A stretch of DNA of 64,000 nt, from contig CALSSE010000014.1 in assembly GCA_943788935.1 (NCBI GenBank), positions 24,177 through 88,176 of the forward strand. The letters run 5' to 3'. A model generated the notes under the pieces. The model ran no database searches. It worked only from the letters and a program-made list of their open reading frames with translations, and was not told the origin of the DNA. Positions 36,528-45,478 of the stretch are shown here, one piece after another; the stretch's first letter is position 1, and every line of letters begins with the position of its first letter. The translations under genes and the position numbers were made by a program. The stretch is from an uncultured bacterium (GTDB taxonomy: Bacteria > Myxococcota_A > Bradymonadia > UBA7976 > VGTA01).

Positions 36528-39404
36528 CTACATATCGTACGACCAGCTGCTCCCGTTATCTTTGATGATGATCGAGTCAACCTCTTGTAGCGAAGGAATG
36601 AAGAAATTAAATAGCTTATCCTCGCTATGGTCAAGCTCATTCAAAACCAAGGGGATCAACATATCACTTCCGTCAACAAAGTGTATATGCACAAACGGCT
36701 CAGTCTCATTAATGGTGATCTTAGGGGTCCAAGTTAGCTGTTGGCGATGATGTAGCGCAACTTCAGAGTCTCCATTTTCAGTGGAGGCGATAGCGCCGTA
36801 CATCATCATGCCGAGCATCTTTTCTTGGCTTTTCTGTTCGTCACTGTTCCTTAAAGTGTCTTGATAGTGACGATCTAATCGAACCTTAAAATCATGGATA
36901 CCTGTGTAGGTATAATCTGAGATCCACACTCGATCGCAATATGTCATCATATCATGATATTCTTCCTTGTGAAGAAGGCGATGTTCAATGTGATCATAGC
37001 CGGTTTTACCGATACGACCATAGATCATCTCTTCGCTGTTATAGGGATAGTCTGAGTCTATATTTATTGGTTGACCACATACATCGGATTCGTCCGCTGC
37101 ATTAATATGCCTCCGTCCATGGTTGTGACCAAGCTCATGCGCCATGACTTGAGCAAATCTTCGAGATGTGATCTGGTCTATTTTACCCATGCCTACAAGT
37201 TGATCAAAGTTGGGCAATACACTGAGCACTGCCAAGCCTTGTAGAGACCGACAACGACCTCCACAATTAACGACACCATAATAGAAAACATCGGCTTCTG
37301 AGGGATCGATCGACACTTGAGCGTTTTTTTGGCTCGCCAACTCACTCAATACGACCTCCCAACTTCTTTTTTCATCGGATAAGACCGCAGATGAGCTGAA
37401 AGACTCTCCGACGCTAATCTCCACTTCACTCAGTGGGAAGATGGATGTTAAGTGTCTCTCTACTTCATTGATTAACTCTGAACTAATCACCCCTGTATTC
37501 TCTCCGTCCTGAGTGGTAATAGAGAAAAGTTTGATTCGCATTGGAGGCCTCTCTTCAAAGTAGAATGAGAGCTCATCAGTCCAACTTGGGTATCTGTTAT
37601 TATCCTCGTCGATCTCGGTAAGTTTGTGATGTGGGTCAAGCTCAATGAAAAAGTTGGTATCTTCTCGTAACCACTTTGGATCATTAATATTAAAGTGAAT
37701 CACACCATTTGCCGAGTCCGCTTCTTCAAAAGGGCTATGTTTTAGAGCGACCTCTTTGATGATTGGCTTGAGCGCTGTTCCATTATGACTTCCACCCAAT
37801 TTAACCTCTACTTTAAGGCTTTTATGAGCGCTATCACTGTTCACGAAGACTCTGAGAACCCCGCTCTTATTAGCGATCACTGGCGTTTCAATGGTTGGGT
37901 CAAGTAAATCGATTTGAACAGATTGATTAAAGGTGACCTTGTCAATGGAGAGATCAAACGGAGTCTTGACCTCGTCTGCTATCGTACTAATGACTTCAGA
38001 AAATTGACCTTTCCCCTGCTGACTCGCCGCTGCAATAGAGAAGAAATACTCTTGTTGACCAGCTAATTCTTCAATCGTTGTCGAGACTACTCCCGGGCTA
38101 ACTCCACGGATTCTCTGATCTAAGTTTTCTTCATCAACACCGTACTTGATTATATATGAACTCGCCATTTCGACTGGACACCATTCTAAGATCGGACCGT
38201 CTATACCAGATCTAGATGTTACGGGCTGTGGTACTTTAGAAAACGTCTCTCTACCTAATACAAAATGAACCGGGTCAAAGTGATTGAGGACCTCATCTCC
38301 TTGGTAAGCGATCATGGATAGTTCTACACCCACTCCTTCTCCAAATTGGGGTGAGGAGAGACTTGAGTACCCTTGAGTTGGATGGGTATATACTTCATAA
38401 CCTGCCTGTAAAAGCACCTGTTCAAAGGCGATCATGGGTTCAACCTCAGCGGATTGATCTACGACAAAGTCTTCTCCCCCGTTCAGTGAAAAGGTCACTT
38501 CATAGCTTGTTGCTTCAATGATCGGACTCCACTGAAAGATGGTCGCCATTGAGTGTTCATCTTGATAGGTCAACCAAGACGGGAGCGGCTCACCTTTAGA
38601 ATCAAAGCTGAGCTGAGCTCCTGAGCACAGCGGAATCGTCACTGAGGGATCCATAATAAAGATCGTGACCTCACTACTCATCCCCTCTCCTACATCGTTG
38701 GTGGCGGTCACAGTCAAAGTATAACGACTCTGTTTTTGATAATTAAAGCTAGACTTTGCGCTGATCTCACCGAGCTGATTAATGTCAAAGTGACGATTAT
38801 CGCTCAGCGTAAAAAACTGTATCGGGCTCGTACTCGTGCTCATGTTCGTGCGAAGGACAGGTACCTTACCGATCACAACATTGGGTGCAATGCCTTCTGA
38901 AATATAGGTCTCGAAGGAATCGAGTACGGGCGTCCCCTCAAACCTAGTATGATCAGTCTCCTTCATCTTTTTGATGCTGATCGATACATCAGTACTCTCG
39001 CTGTTACCAAATTTATTGGTCGCAAAGACTGACAGGGAATAGCTGTGCTGAGTCTCATAATCAAAGGTAAGTTTGGTCTTAATCTCTCCTGAGTCATCAA
39101 TCTCAAAATGAACTGTTTCACTGAGAGTAAAAGCAGAAATCGGAGTCTCTCCTTCATGTAAATATTCGATTGAGCCGATGCGGGTACCAATGGAGATGTC
39201 TTCATCAAGCGTAGCCGTAAAAGGCAATAAACTTGGAACAAGGGCTTCTGAGCTGGTCACCTTCTCTTGACAAGCACTTGAAAGAAGAGAGATCACCATC
39301 ATCATGATCTTTATGACGAGTATAGAGCGTCTCCGTTGATTAACCAAAACTCTCCTGTGCCTTAATAAATTAGCAGTAATAAGAGGTGTAAAAATGGTGT
39401 TCAT
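36528..39404 (-). CDS. Metzincin-type metalloprotease with cadherin-like, FN3-like and CARDB-like domains
   Basis: 958 residues from ATG 39404 (GGAG seven bases upstream). A basic n-region and signal lead to a possible lipobox SSAC at about 45. Two cadherin-like repeats (about 55-255) share 'HFEID.SGEI..K..F.Y' motifs. Then come an FN3-like region (to about 480), a CARDB-like domain (about 490-610) and the protease domain. The zinc site HELGHNHGRRH (residues 756-766) is the metzincin HExxHxxGxxH, and 'HDMMTYC' about 55 residues later is a candidate Met-turn. Known for the clan: zinc-dependent endopeptidase. Inferred: a surface-displayed protease acting on external proteins. Confidence 0.88.
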   Translation of the reverse strand: MNTIFTPLITANLLRHRRVLVNQRRRSILVIKIMMMVISLLSSACQEKVTSSEALVPSLLPFTATLDEDISIGTRIGSIEYLHEGETPISAFTLSETVHFEIDDSGEIKTKLTFDYETQHSYSLSVFATNKFGNSESTDVSISIKKMKETDHTRFEGTPVLDSFETYISEGIAPNVVIGKVPVLRTNMSTSTSPIQFFTLSDNRHFDINQLGEISAKSSFNYQKQSRYTLTVTATNDVGEGMSSEVTIFIMDPSVTIPLCSGAQLSFDSKGEPLPSWLTYQDEHSMATIFQWSPIIEATSYEVTFSLNGGEDFVVDQSAEVEPMIAFEQVLLQAGYEVYTHPTQGYSSLSSPQFGEGVGVELSMIAYQGDEVLNHFDPVHFVLGRETFSKVPQPVTSRSGIDGPILEWCPVEMASSYIIKYGVDEENLDQRIRGVSPGVVSTTIEELAGQQEYFFSIAAASQQGKGQFSEVISTIADEVKTPFDLSIDKVTFNQSVQIDLLDPTIETPVIANKSGVLRVFVNSDSAHKSLKVEVKLGGSHNGTALKPIIKEVALKHSPFEEADSANGVIHFNINDPKWLREDTNFFIELDPHHKLTEIDEDNNRYPSWTDELSFYFEERPPMRIKLFSITTQDGENTGVISSELINEVERHLTSIFPLSEVEISVGESFSSSAVLSDEKRSWEVVLSELASQKNAQVSIDPSEADVFYYGVVNCGGRCRSLQGLAVLSVLPNFDQLVGMGKIDQITSRRFAQVMAHELGHNHGRRHINAADESDVCGQPINIDSDYPYNSEEMIYGRIGKTGYDHIEHRLLHKEEYHDMMTYCDRVWISDYTYTGIHDFKVRLDRHYQDTLRNSDEQKSQEKMLGMMMYGAIASTENGDSEVALHHRQQLTWTPKITINETEPFVHIHFVDGSDMLIPLVLNELDHSEDKLFNFFIPSLQEVDSIIIKDNGSSWSYDM

Positions 39405-40384
39405 TCTGTACTCCGATACTTGACATCATGGATAAACCATTTGATTGAACCATTAACTAGCACAAGGTATTCCAACTTCTCAAACAGTGAGACAAAGCCA
39501 TATGAAAACAATGCTTTATGATGGACGGACGATCTCCAACTTAACCTAAAATATCCTTTAGGCTCTTAATCTGTTGCTTTGATGTCACAATCTAGTTCAG
39601 TCGGCAGGGAGGAAGCGAGACTTTGATCCACACCTCTTACAGAAGCGTACGTGATACTCTCATTTCATATGACTCTTATGTTCTGCCTGGATCCTCTCAT
39701 GAGCTAAAGTATCTTCTTATTACTACTCAACGTGGTTCTGCCAGAAATGAGCTTTATGCGTTAAAACTGACTAAGCATATAACGCTCCTTCATAGGTTAT
39801 AGGTTTTTTTAGGAGCTTAGTCGTACAGAGCCTCTTAGATCTAGAGTCTTATTTAAGTAGCTTATCTCCTGTTGATTTAATGAGACCTTATCTCTTCATT
39901 TTTTCGTATTTATAATAACTTCTAAGCTCATCATGAGCTCAGCAAAACCTAGAGGTTGATTCAAGAGACTTAATCCCTTTTCTAGGGCCGTATCTCTACT
40001 TAATTCCGCTATATTATTGTTCGATGAGGTTAAATATCAAACTGAACCGGGTGAGTATTACAATCGTTCCTCTCTAGTAAATATTGATCTGGCCACTCTC
40101 TTTGAACTTATCATTTGCGGCTTCATATACACGACTTTGATCATACGTTTTGTCAGTTGTAATAGACTAAGTTGTAGAGAAGCTGAGTCAAAGAGGGATT
40201 GTTTGATCCCTCTTATCTTTTGCTACCGAGAATACTCGCGACCTCGATCACGAGGACTCATCATCTTTTTTTATCAATGATATTATATCATCTTATCTCT
40301 GTTCTTATTTTTATATACCTTCATCTTAAGTCGAGCATATTATCAATCATTTCAACCACACTGATTCGAAGAAACGAGGTGATT
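39405..40384. other. Divergent intergenic region of about 980 bases
   Basis: No supported gene. It contains a decayed group II intron domain V relic (listed separately) near 39598-39690; the rest is AT-rich. ORFs starting upstream of 40385 in the next gene's frame are artefacts of an open frame. Confidence 0.55.
39598..39690 (-). mobile_element. Decayed 3' end (domain V) of a group II intron
   Basis: Minus-strand 39642-39675 aligns without gaps to the 34-base domain V at 62686-62719, with a handful of substitutions, including loss of the catalytic AGC triad (GAGCC is GAGTC here). Flanking bases (GGCAGGG, CACCTCT.ACAGAA) also match the intron 3' end. No reverse transcriptase remains beside it. 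Confidence 0.7.
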
Positions 40385-42310
40385 ATGCGACCATTCATTG
40401 ATCTATGGATGATCATTGCCTGCTTCACACTCGGCCCCATGCTTACCCATCCTTCATATGCTCAAGAGTTGATCGTCGGCCCTTATCTTCAGCGAGCGAC
40501 TACCACAGAGATCTGGATTCACTGGGAGCTTGATCGAGCTCAAGAGGGCATAGTCCGATGGGGTAACGGCGCTGTGCTTAATCAAGATTCAATCGCAGAG
40601 CTTCAACCCAATGATGAAGACCACTGGCTTTACTCTGTTCATCTCACAGGTCTGAACCCAAGTACGACGTATCAGTATCAGCTTGTCCAAGGCCAGCTTA
40701 CAAGTGAGGTTTTCCACTTTAAGACACCCGCATCACCAGAGGCCGATGCCCCCCTAAGACTTGTTGCGATGAGTGATATGCAGATCGATCGAGATCGGCC
40801 AGAACAGTTCCGATCGGTCGTCGAAGACGGAGTTATTGACTATATCACACAGAAGTACAGCGCTGACCTTGCACAAGAGATTTCGCTTCTGCTCATTCCC
40901 GGTGACCTCGTCAAAGATGGGTTAAGCTACACACAATGGATCGATGATTTCTTTTCTCCGACTCGCGCTCTTTTACCTTACGTTCCCATCTACCCTGTTC
41001 CCGGCAATCATGAGAACAACAGCCCCTATTTCTTTCAATACTTTAATCTTCCGCTCAACGGTACATCAAGATTTGAAGAGCATTGGTACTTCTTCGATCA
41101 AGGGAATGTAAGAGTGATCGGACTTGACTCAAACGGTATTTATCGCAGTCAAGTCCAACTCGATTGGCTCACATCGGTACTCGACTCGACTTGCACGCGT
41201 CCCGAGATCGACTTTGTCTTTGCTCAGCTTCATCACCCACATCACTCGGAGCTCTGGCCCGAAGGGAATACAAGATTTACAGGAGCTGTGATCGAAATAC
41301 TTGAGTCGTTCTCTACGCGCTGCGGTAAACCGAGTGTGCACTTCTATGGGCATACTCATGGCTACTCACGCGGTCATGCTCAAGATCACCGTCATGTCAT
41401 GGTGAACGTCGCATCAGCGGGTGGAAACTTAGATGAGTGGGGTGAGTATGATCAAACCGATTATCCTGAGTATGTCGTGAGTCAGGATGAATATGGATTC
41501 GTCGTTGTCGATGTTGAGGCGGGTGATAACCCAGCCTTTGAAATTCAGCGATTGAGTATGGGCACTGCGAGCGAGCCACTTAACCACGAGCTTCGGGATC
41601 GGCTCCGGATCCGTCGATTTAACCAATCTCCTAATCAGCCTCGAGCGCTTGGTGAGCTCGGTCAGTCTGTAAATGCTCGTTGTTTCACGCTCGCGTTGTC
41701 TCCTTTTGAAGACCCCGATGACGATCCTCATGGCGCAACTCAATGGCAAGTTTTTACGAGATGTGAAGACTTGAGTGATCCAGTCATTGATCAGTGGCGA
41801 CAACGCGAAAATTGGTATCAAGGTGTCAATCTCCAGTTAAGTGATGACCTGACCGATGAAGTCATCGAAGACCTCATTCCCGACCAAGCATATTGTTGGC
41901 GCGCTCGTTATCGTGATGAGGGTTTGAGCTGGTCAGAATGGTCTACTCCACAGGCATTTAAAACAAGATCACAAGGAGAGGACTCTGACGAGATTATTTG
42001 CGACCCTCCCCCGGTACCACAAATGGAGATAGAGATGATGGAACCCACGAGTGAGGATGACGCTGCAGTGATCGCACCATCAAGCGAAGACGCTGAGGTG
42101 ATAAATGAACCAGACCAAGGTCTAAGCGATTTGGAAGAGCCGAATGCGGACCACGTTTCAGAACAAAACTTGAGGGAAGGAGGTTGCATGACACAAGCTC
42201 AAGCTCATCCTTCAGCTGCACTCTTCTTAGCCATTTTATGCCTTCTAAGAGTCTTTCTACGGTCCTGTAGCTTAAATAAGGATTTTGCAGTGCATAGATT
42301 TATTGAATGA
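40385..42310 (+). CDS. Exported metallophosphatase with FN3-like domain and sorting-type tail
   Basis: 641 residues. ATG 40385 is chosen: GAGGTG precedes it and it gives a clean signal peptide ending SYAQ/E. A fibronectin-III/purple-acid-phosphatase-like N-domain (about 28-115) is followed by a calcineurin-like phosphoesterase core. Metal-site motifs in order are SDMQID, GDLVKDG, PGNHE, QLHHPHH and YGHTHG. A second beta domain and an acidic linker lead to GGC, a hydrophobic run (AALFLAILCLLRVFL), RS and 14 further residues, which resembles a Cys-TM-Arg sorting tail with an extension. Family role: hydrolysis of phosphomono- or diesters outside the cytoplasm. Substrate unknown. Confidence 0.88.
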   Translation: MRPFIDLWMIIACFTLGPMLTHPSYAQELIVGPYLQRATTTEIWIHWELDRAQEGIVRWGNGAVLNQDSIAELQPNDEDHWLYSVHLTGLNPSTTYQYQLVQGQLTSEVFHFKTPASPEADAPLRLVAMSDMQIDRDRPEQFRSVVEDGVIDYITQKYSADLAQEISLLLIPGDLVKDGLSYTQWIDDFFSPTRALLPYVPIYPVPGNHENNSPYFFQYFNLPLNGTSRFEEHWYFFDQGNVRVIGLDSNGIYRSQVQLDWLTSVLDSTCTRPEIDFVFAQLHHPHHSELWPEGNTRFTGAVIEILESFSTRCGKPSVHFYGHTHGYSRGHAQDHRHVMVNVASAGGNLDEWGEYDQTDYPEYVVSQDEYGFVVVDVEAGDNPAFEIQRLSMGTASEPLNHELRDRLRIRRFNQSPNQPRALGELGQSVNARCFTLALSPFEDPDDDPHGATQWQVFTRCEDLSDPVIDQWRQRENWYQGVNLQLSDDLTDEVIEDLIPDQAYCWRARYRDEGLSWSEWSTPQAFKTRSQGEDSDEIICDPPPVPQMEIEMMEPTSEDDAAVIAPSSEDAEVINEPDQGLSDLEEPNADHVSEQNLREGGCMTQAQAHPSAALFLAILCLLRVFLRSCSLNKDFAVHRFIE

Positions 42311-42415
42311 AATTAGATAAGAACTGAGACGTAAAGATATGCCTCAGCCTCATCAAAGCTCAGTTGAGTCAGACTTTTACATCAATTAAATAACTTAGGT
42401 TAGCTCATTATGCTT

Positions 42416-43273
42416 TCAGGTCTCTAGATTTTTAATCGCTTCTCTTGCTCTTGCTCGCACTTCCAAATGTGGATCACTGAGGTGTTTTTTTAGTAGGGGT
42501 AACGCGTTTAAATCACCACGTTGTCCGAGTGCTACGACCGCGTTAACTCTTACACAAGGGTTATGATCGCTGAGCGCATTAGCGAGACACCCATAGGCTT
42601 TTGGAGCTGGGTCGTGAGTTAATATGCGTAATGCGACAGATCGAGCCTCTGCATCTTCGTCATTGTAGGCACATTCTAGAAGCACCTGTAATATTGGTCT
42701 TATCGGGGGTGGGTGGGGTGATGTTTTAGAAGACTGATCGACTAAATACATCAAACTTCGAATCGCGTGCCTCCTCACCGAGGCCGAATCATCCTTCGTC
42801 GCGTCGAGTAAAGAGGAGACGTAGGTTTGAGCATCAATACGTCCCAGAGCCTTTGCTGCTTCACCTCTGACTTCAGGATCGATATCATTTGATAGCGCAA
42901 ATAAGCATAGGTGTGCTGCAGTTTTAGAACGATGCCAACCTAGCGTCCTCAAAATCGCGGCGCGTACTTCACCCTCTGACTCCATGGCAAAACGCTCAAT
43001 CAGATCAAAGTCTCCATACGCAACCCAGCTGAGCGAGAGGCTCGCGGTCACCCAACGACGAACATCTGGCTCGGGGTCATTAAGGGAAAGTAGAAGAGCA
43101 GGCGCGCATTGTGCGTCACGTAACCACCCCAAAGCTCTCGCCGCGATCACGCGCTGTGAGAGATCTCCACACTTTAAAGCATGTTCAAAAGTTGTACGAT
43201 GCTCAAGGTTCCTTGTCACACCCATGGTTAACAGTGTTTCCGAAGGTGGTATCGTGTTTGTAGATAAAGACAT
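42416..43273 (-). CDS. HEAT-repeat protein (PBS-lyase type)
   Basis: 285 residues from ATG 43273; TTG 43291 is also in frame. Almost the entire length is built of helical repeats of about 31-35 residues with the HEAT/PBS-lyase pattern (LSLNDPEPDVRRWVTASL, NDIDPEVRGEAAKALGRI, DPHLEVRARAREAI). No signal peptide, so probably cytoplasmic. Such proteins are scaffolds for protein-protein contacts; the partner is not evident. An IS5-type relic sits immediately upstream and may have displaced its promoter. Confidence 0.85.
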   Translation of the reverse strand: MSLSTNTIPPSETLLTMGVTRNLEHRTTFEHALKCGDLSQRVIAARALGWLRDAQCAPALLLSLNDPEPDVRRWVTASLSLSWVAYGDFDLIERFAMESEGEVRAAILRTLGWHRSKTAAHLCLFALSNDIDPEVRGEAAKALGRIDAQTYVSSLLDATKDDSASVRRHAIRSLMYLVDQSSKTSPHPPPIRPILQVLLECAYNDEDAEARSVALRILTHDPAPKAYGCLANALSDHNPCVRVNAVVALGQRGDLNALPLLKKHLSDPHLEVRARAREAIKNLET

Positions 43274-43299
43274 ATTACCGTGGTGAATCAAGGGATAAG

Positions 43300-43623
43300 C
43301 TAGGCTATCTCAAAGTGATCTTGAACATTTAGCCAAACATTAATTAGCCGGAATTTGGACTTTAAAAAGCTCTCAGTTTGTCTAGGTGATCGTTTAAACA
43401 GGAGCCTTAAAGTAAGCGCTGTTTTAATAGATAGATCGCAGTATAATTCAGGTCTACCCATTCTCTGATTTAGGTCACTATTCCAAGATTGAATGACATT
43501 TTCAGAAAGCCACAGAGTGAAATCACCACGATTAATTAAAGACTGCTCATATGAACACCAAGTATGAACTTTATATCTCTTTTGGTATTTTGGATACCTA
43601 TACCGTTGATGTAGCTGAGTCAT
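43300..43623 (-). pseudogene. IS5-family transposase, N-terminal fragment
   Basis: 107 residues. VHTWCSYEQSLINRGDFTLW, GRPELYCDLSIKTALTLR and 'RQTESFLKSKFRL' match the N-terminal DDE-transposase region (PF13737-type) of IS5-family elements. The frame then ends in unrelated residues, so the catalytic part is lost. The 49 bases upstream of its ATG include a 34-bp sequence found again, inverted, at 45024. Confidence 0.85.
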
Positions 43624-43638
43624 GTATTTACTCCTCAG

Positions 43639-43672
43639 ACTTTATCTTACACCAATCGGTAGACTTATGCAC
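43639..43672 (-). repeat. 34-bp inverted repeat, left copy
   Basis: Exact reverse complement of 45024-45057 (34 of 34). It lies in the leader of the IS5-type transposase fragment, so it is probably part of that element's terminal region. Confidence 0.97.
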
Positions 43673-43718
43673 CAACGCCGAGGTTTTGTTGATCTCCTCT
43701 TGAAGCGTCTCTTAAACT

Positions 43719-44888
43719 TCAGGGTCTCAAGGCCTCAGGGGGCTCTGCTTGCCCATGATTGTTCTGTCCCCAGCAGATCACTTTATTCGCGAGGGTCACC
43801 CCACAACTGTGATCGAGCCCGAGTGCGAGACTCGAGAAGCGCGCATCTGCGGGGACGGTGACCTGCTGACGATCATCTCGGCCCCAACATGTCGCGCGGC
43901 CATCCTCGCTGAGCGCACACGCGTGCTCAGCGCCTGTGAAGATCGACACAAACGGGCCTGCAGGGGGTCGGGTCTCTCCATATTGCTCAGCACCCCAGCA
44001 GGTGACCTCTCCGACCGCGTCTAGAGCGCAACTAAACAAGCCTCCAGAGCTCACTTGAGTCGCCTCCTCTACGGTCGGTGTCGCTTGGCCCTCAGAATTC
44101 ATACCCCAGCAGAGAACCGCGCCCGCTTCTGTGATGCCGCAGGTGTGATACCAGCCCACGCTGATCGAACGATAAGTCTCCTCGGGAGGCCTTAGTCGGC
44201 CGCTGTCATTAAGGCCCCAGCAGGTGACCATACCATCTGAGATAAGGCCACATGAGTGGTAATATCCAGCGCTGATCTCACTCAACATATCCACATTGGC
44301 AAAGAGTTGCTCAAACTCATCATCTCCCCAGCAAGTAGGCTGACCGCTAGAGCGAACGGCGCAGGTGTGCCATTGACCGGCGCTCACGCGCTTAAACACG
44401 CCATCAGGGCTCATGATTTGGCCATAGTTATCACGCCCCCAACAGCGTAGTATCTCCGCCTCATCAATAGCGCAAGTGTGATAACGCCCAGCGCTGATCT
44501 GCACTGAAGAAGCCTCTGCGCCTGCCCCTGCGCCTGCCCCTGCGCCTGCCTCTGCGCCTGCCTCTGCGCCTGCCTCTGCGCCTGCCTCTGCGCCTGCCTC
44601 TGCGCCTGCCTCTGCGCCTGCCTCTGCGCCTGCCTCTGCGCCTGCCTCTGCGCCTGCCTCCATGATACATTCGAATACATCACCCTCGACCTGCGCGCAG
44701 ATAAATCCCTCAGCGCACCTCGCCATCTCATTGCGACAATCGAGTGTAGGAGGCTGAGGAGCAGGGTCATCATCGCAAGCGACGAAGATGAGAGTCGAGA
44801 TGAGCATCACAGCCGAGAGGGCTTGAGATCGTGATAAGTGATACCTCGGAGTGTTATAAAGGTTAACAATAGAATGGGTCGTATTCAT
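43719..44888 (-). CDS. RCC1-repeat lipoprotein with (AGAE) tether
   Basis: 389 residues from ATG 44888 (GTG 44900 is an alternative). Lipobox LIFVAC, about 35 residues with two Cys pairs, then a run of AGAE repeats. Seven RCC1-type blades follow, each with a pattern like SAGxYHTCxI...CWGxNxxGQ and a conserved Cys pair, forming a beta-propeller. RCC1 propellers are protein-binding platforms; in lipidated form this is presumably a surface adhesin or receptor. The gene lies alone inside a 1.35-kb segment flanked by the 34-bp inverted repeat, which hints at transfer as a cassette. Confidence 0.9.
   Translation of the reverse strand: MNTTHSIVNLYNTPRYHLSRSQALSAVMLISTLIFVACDDDPAPQPPTLDCRNEMARCAEGFICAQVEGDVFECIMEAGAEAGAEAGAEAGAEAGAEAGAEAGAEAGAEAGAEAGAGAGAGAGAEASSVQISAGRYHTCAIDEAEILRCWGRDNYGQIMSPDGVFKRVSAGQWHTCAVRSSGQPTCWGDDEFEQLFANVDMLSEISAGYYHSCGLISDGMVTCWGLNDSGRLRPPEETYRSISVGWYHTCGITEAGAVLCWGMNSEGQATPTVEEATQVSSGGLFSCALDAVGEVTCWGAEQYGETRPPAGPFVSIFTGAEHACALSEDGRATCWGRDDRQQVTVPADARFSSLALGLDHSCGVTLANKVICWGQNNHGQAEPPEALRP
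44512..44660 (-). repeat. 12-bp minisatellite coding the AGAE/AGAG tether
   Basis: About a dozen 12-bp units (CCTGCCTCTGCG on the plus strand). The plus-strand left end switches to the variant CCTGCCCCTGCG, which codes AGAG instead of AGAE. Boundaries are approximate. Confidence 0.9.
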
Positions 44889-45023
44889 AAAGATGCTCAC
44901 ATGTGTTGACTACAAGCGCTTACTCAAAGCTCAAAAGATTGAGAGAGCGTAGACATAAAAGGAGAAACTTGACAACCGCAGCGCGCTCAGGAACCACTTA
45001 AAGTGTCACAATGAGGGGCTTTC

Positions 45024-45057
45024 GTGCATAAGTCTACCGATTGGTGTAAGATAAAGT
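45024..45057 (+). repeat. 34-bp inverted repeat, right copy
   Basis: Identical to the reverse complement of 43639-43672. It ends one base before the left end of an IS3-type relic, suggesting the IS3 copy inserted into, or deleted, the rest of a second IS5-type element. Confidence 0.97.
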
Positions 45058-45058
45058 T

Positions 45059-45313
45059 TGGAGTTAACCTGTTTTCGTGGGCACATTCGGAAATAAAGGT
45101 AATGACAGCTATATGTCTAGAAAGCGATACCCAGAAGAATACAAGAGACACCTCCTCAATCTCGTTCGAAAAGGACGTACTCCTGAGTGGCTCGCTCAAG
45201 AGTATGAACCTTCTACGCGAACCATTCACCATTGGTTGAGAGCTGATGAAGGCACAACTCAAACTCACAAAACTGATCTAACAACAAATGCTCAACTACT
45301 TAACTCCGATTGA
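45059..45313 (+). pseudogene. IS3-family relic: left end and truncated orfA
   Basis: The first bases (TGGAGTTAACCTGTTTTCG) match the left end of the IS3 element at 63148. The frame from ATG 45113 (MSRKRYPEEYKRHLLNLV, 'RTPEWLAQEYEP') is clearly homologous to its OrfA. Homology stops after about residue 47 (LRADE), and an unrelated tail runs to 45313. The coiled-coil part of OrfA and all of OrfB are missing. Confidence 0.85.
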
Positions 45314-45478
45314 TTTTGAGCGCCAACTCACGGATCATACACCTCATCAATCCCAAATCTAGCACTGCTGTACGAAAACCTTAGGGAAGTTTATTTGAGA
45401 AAGGTCATTGTTCTTTTGTAGTTCGATCATATTTTTCACAATATATCTTCTTTAGTTTAAAGCCCAAATAGAGGAATA

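Noticed and set aside
40017..40384. ORFs upstream of the phosphatase, and a longer phosphatase start at 40199
   Set aside because: The signal peptide and Shine-Dalgarno fit ATG 40385; upstream codons form an unlikely hydrophobic extension.
44411..44773. Minus-strand frames rich in RQAQ or RRGR across the AGAE minisatellite
   Set aside because: Out-of-frame shadows of the RCC1 lipoprotein tether with no leader or domain.
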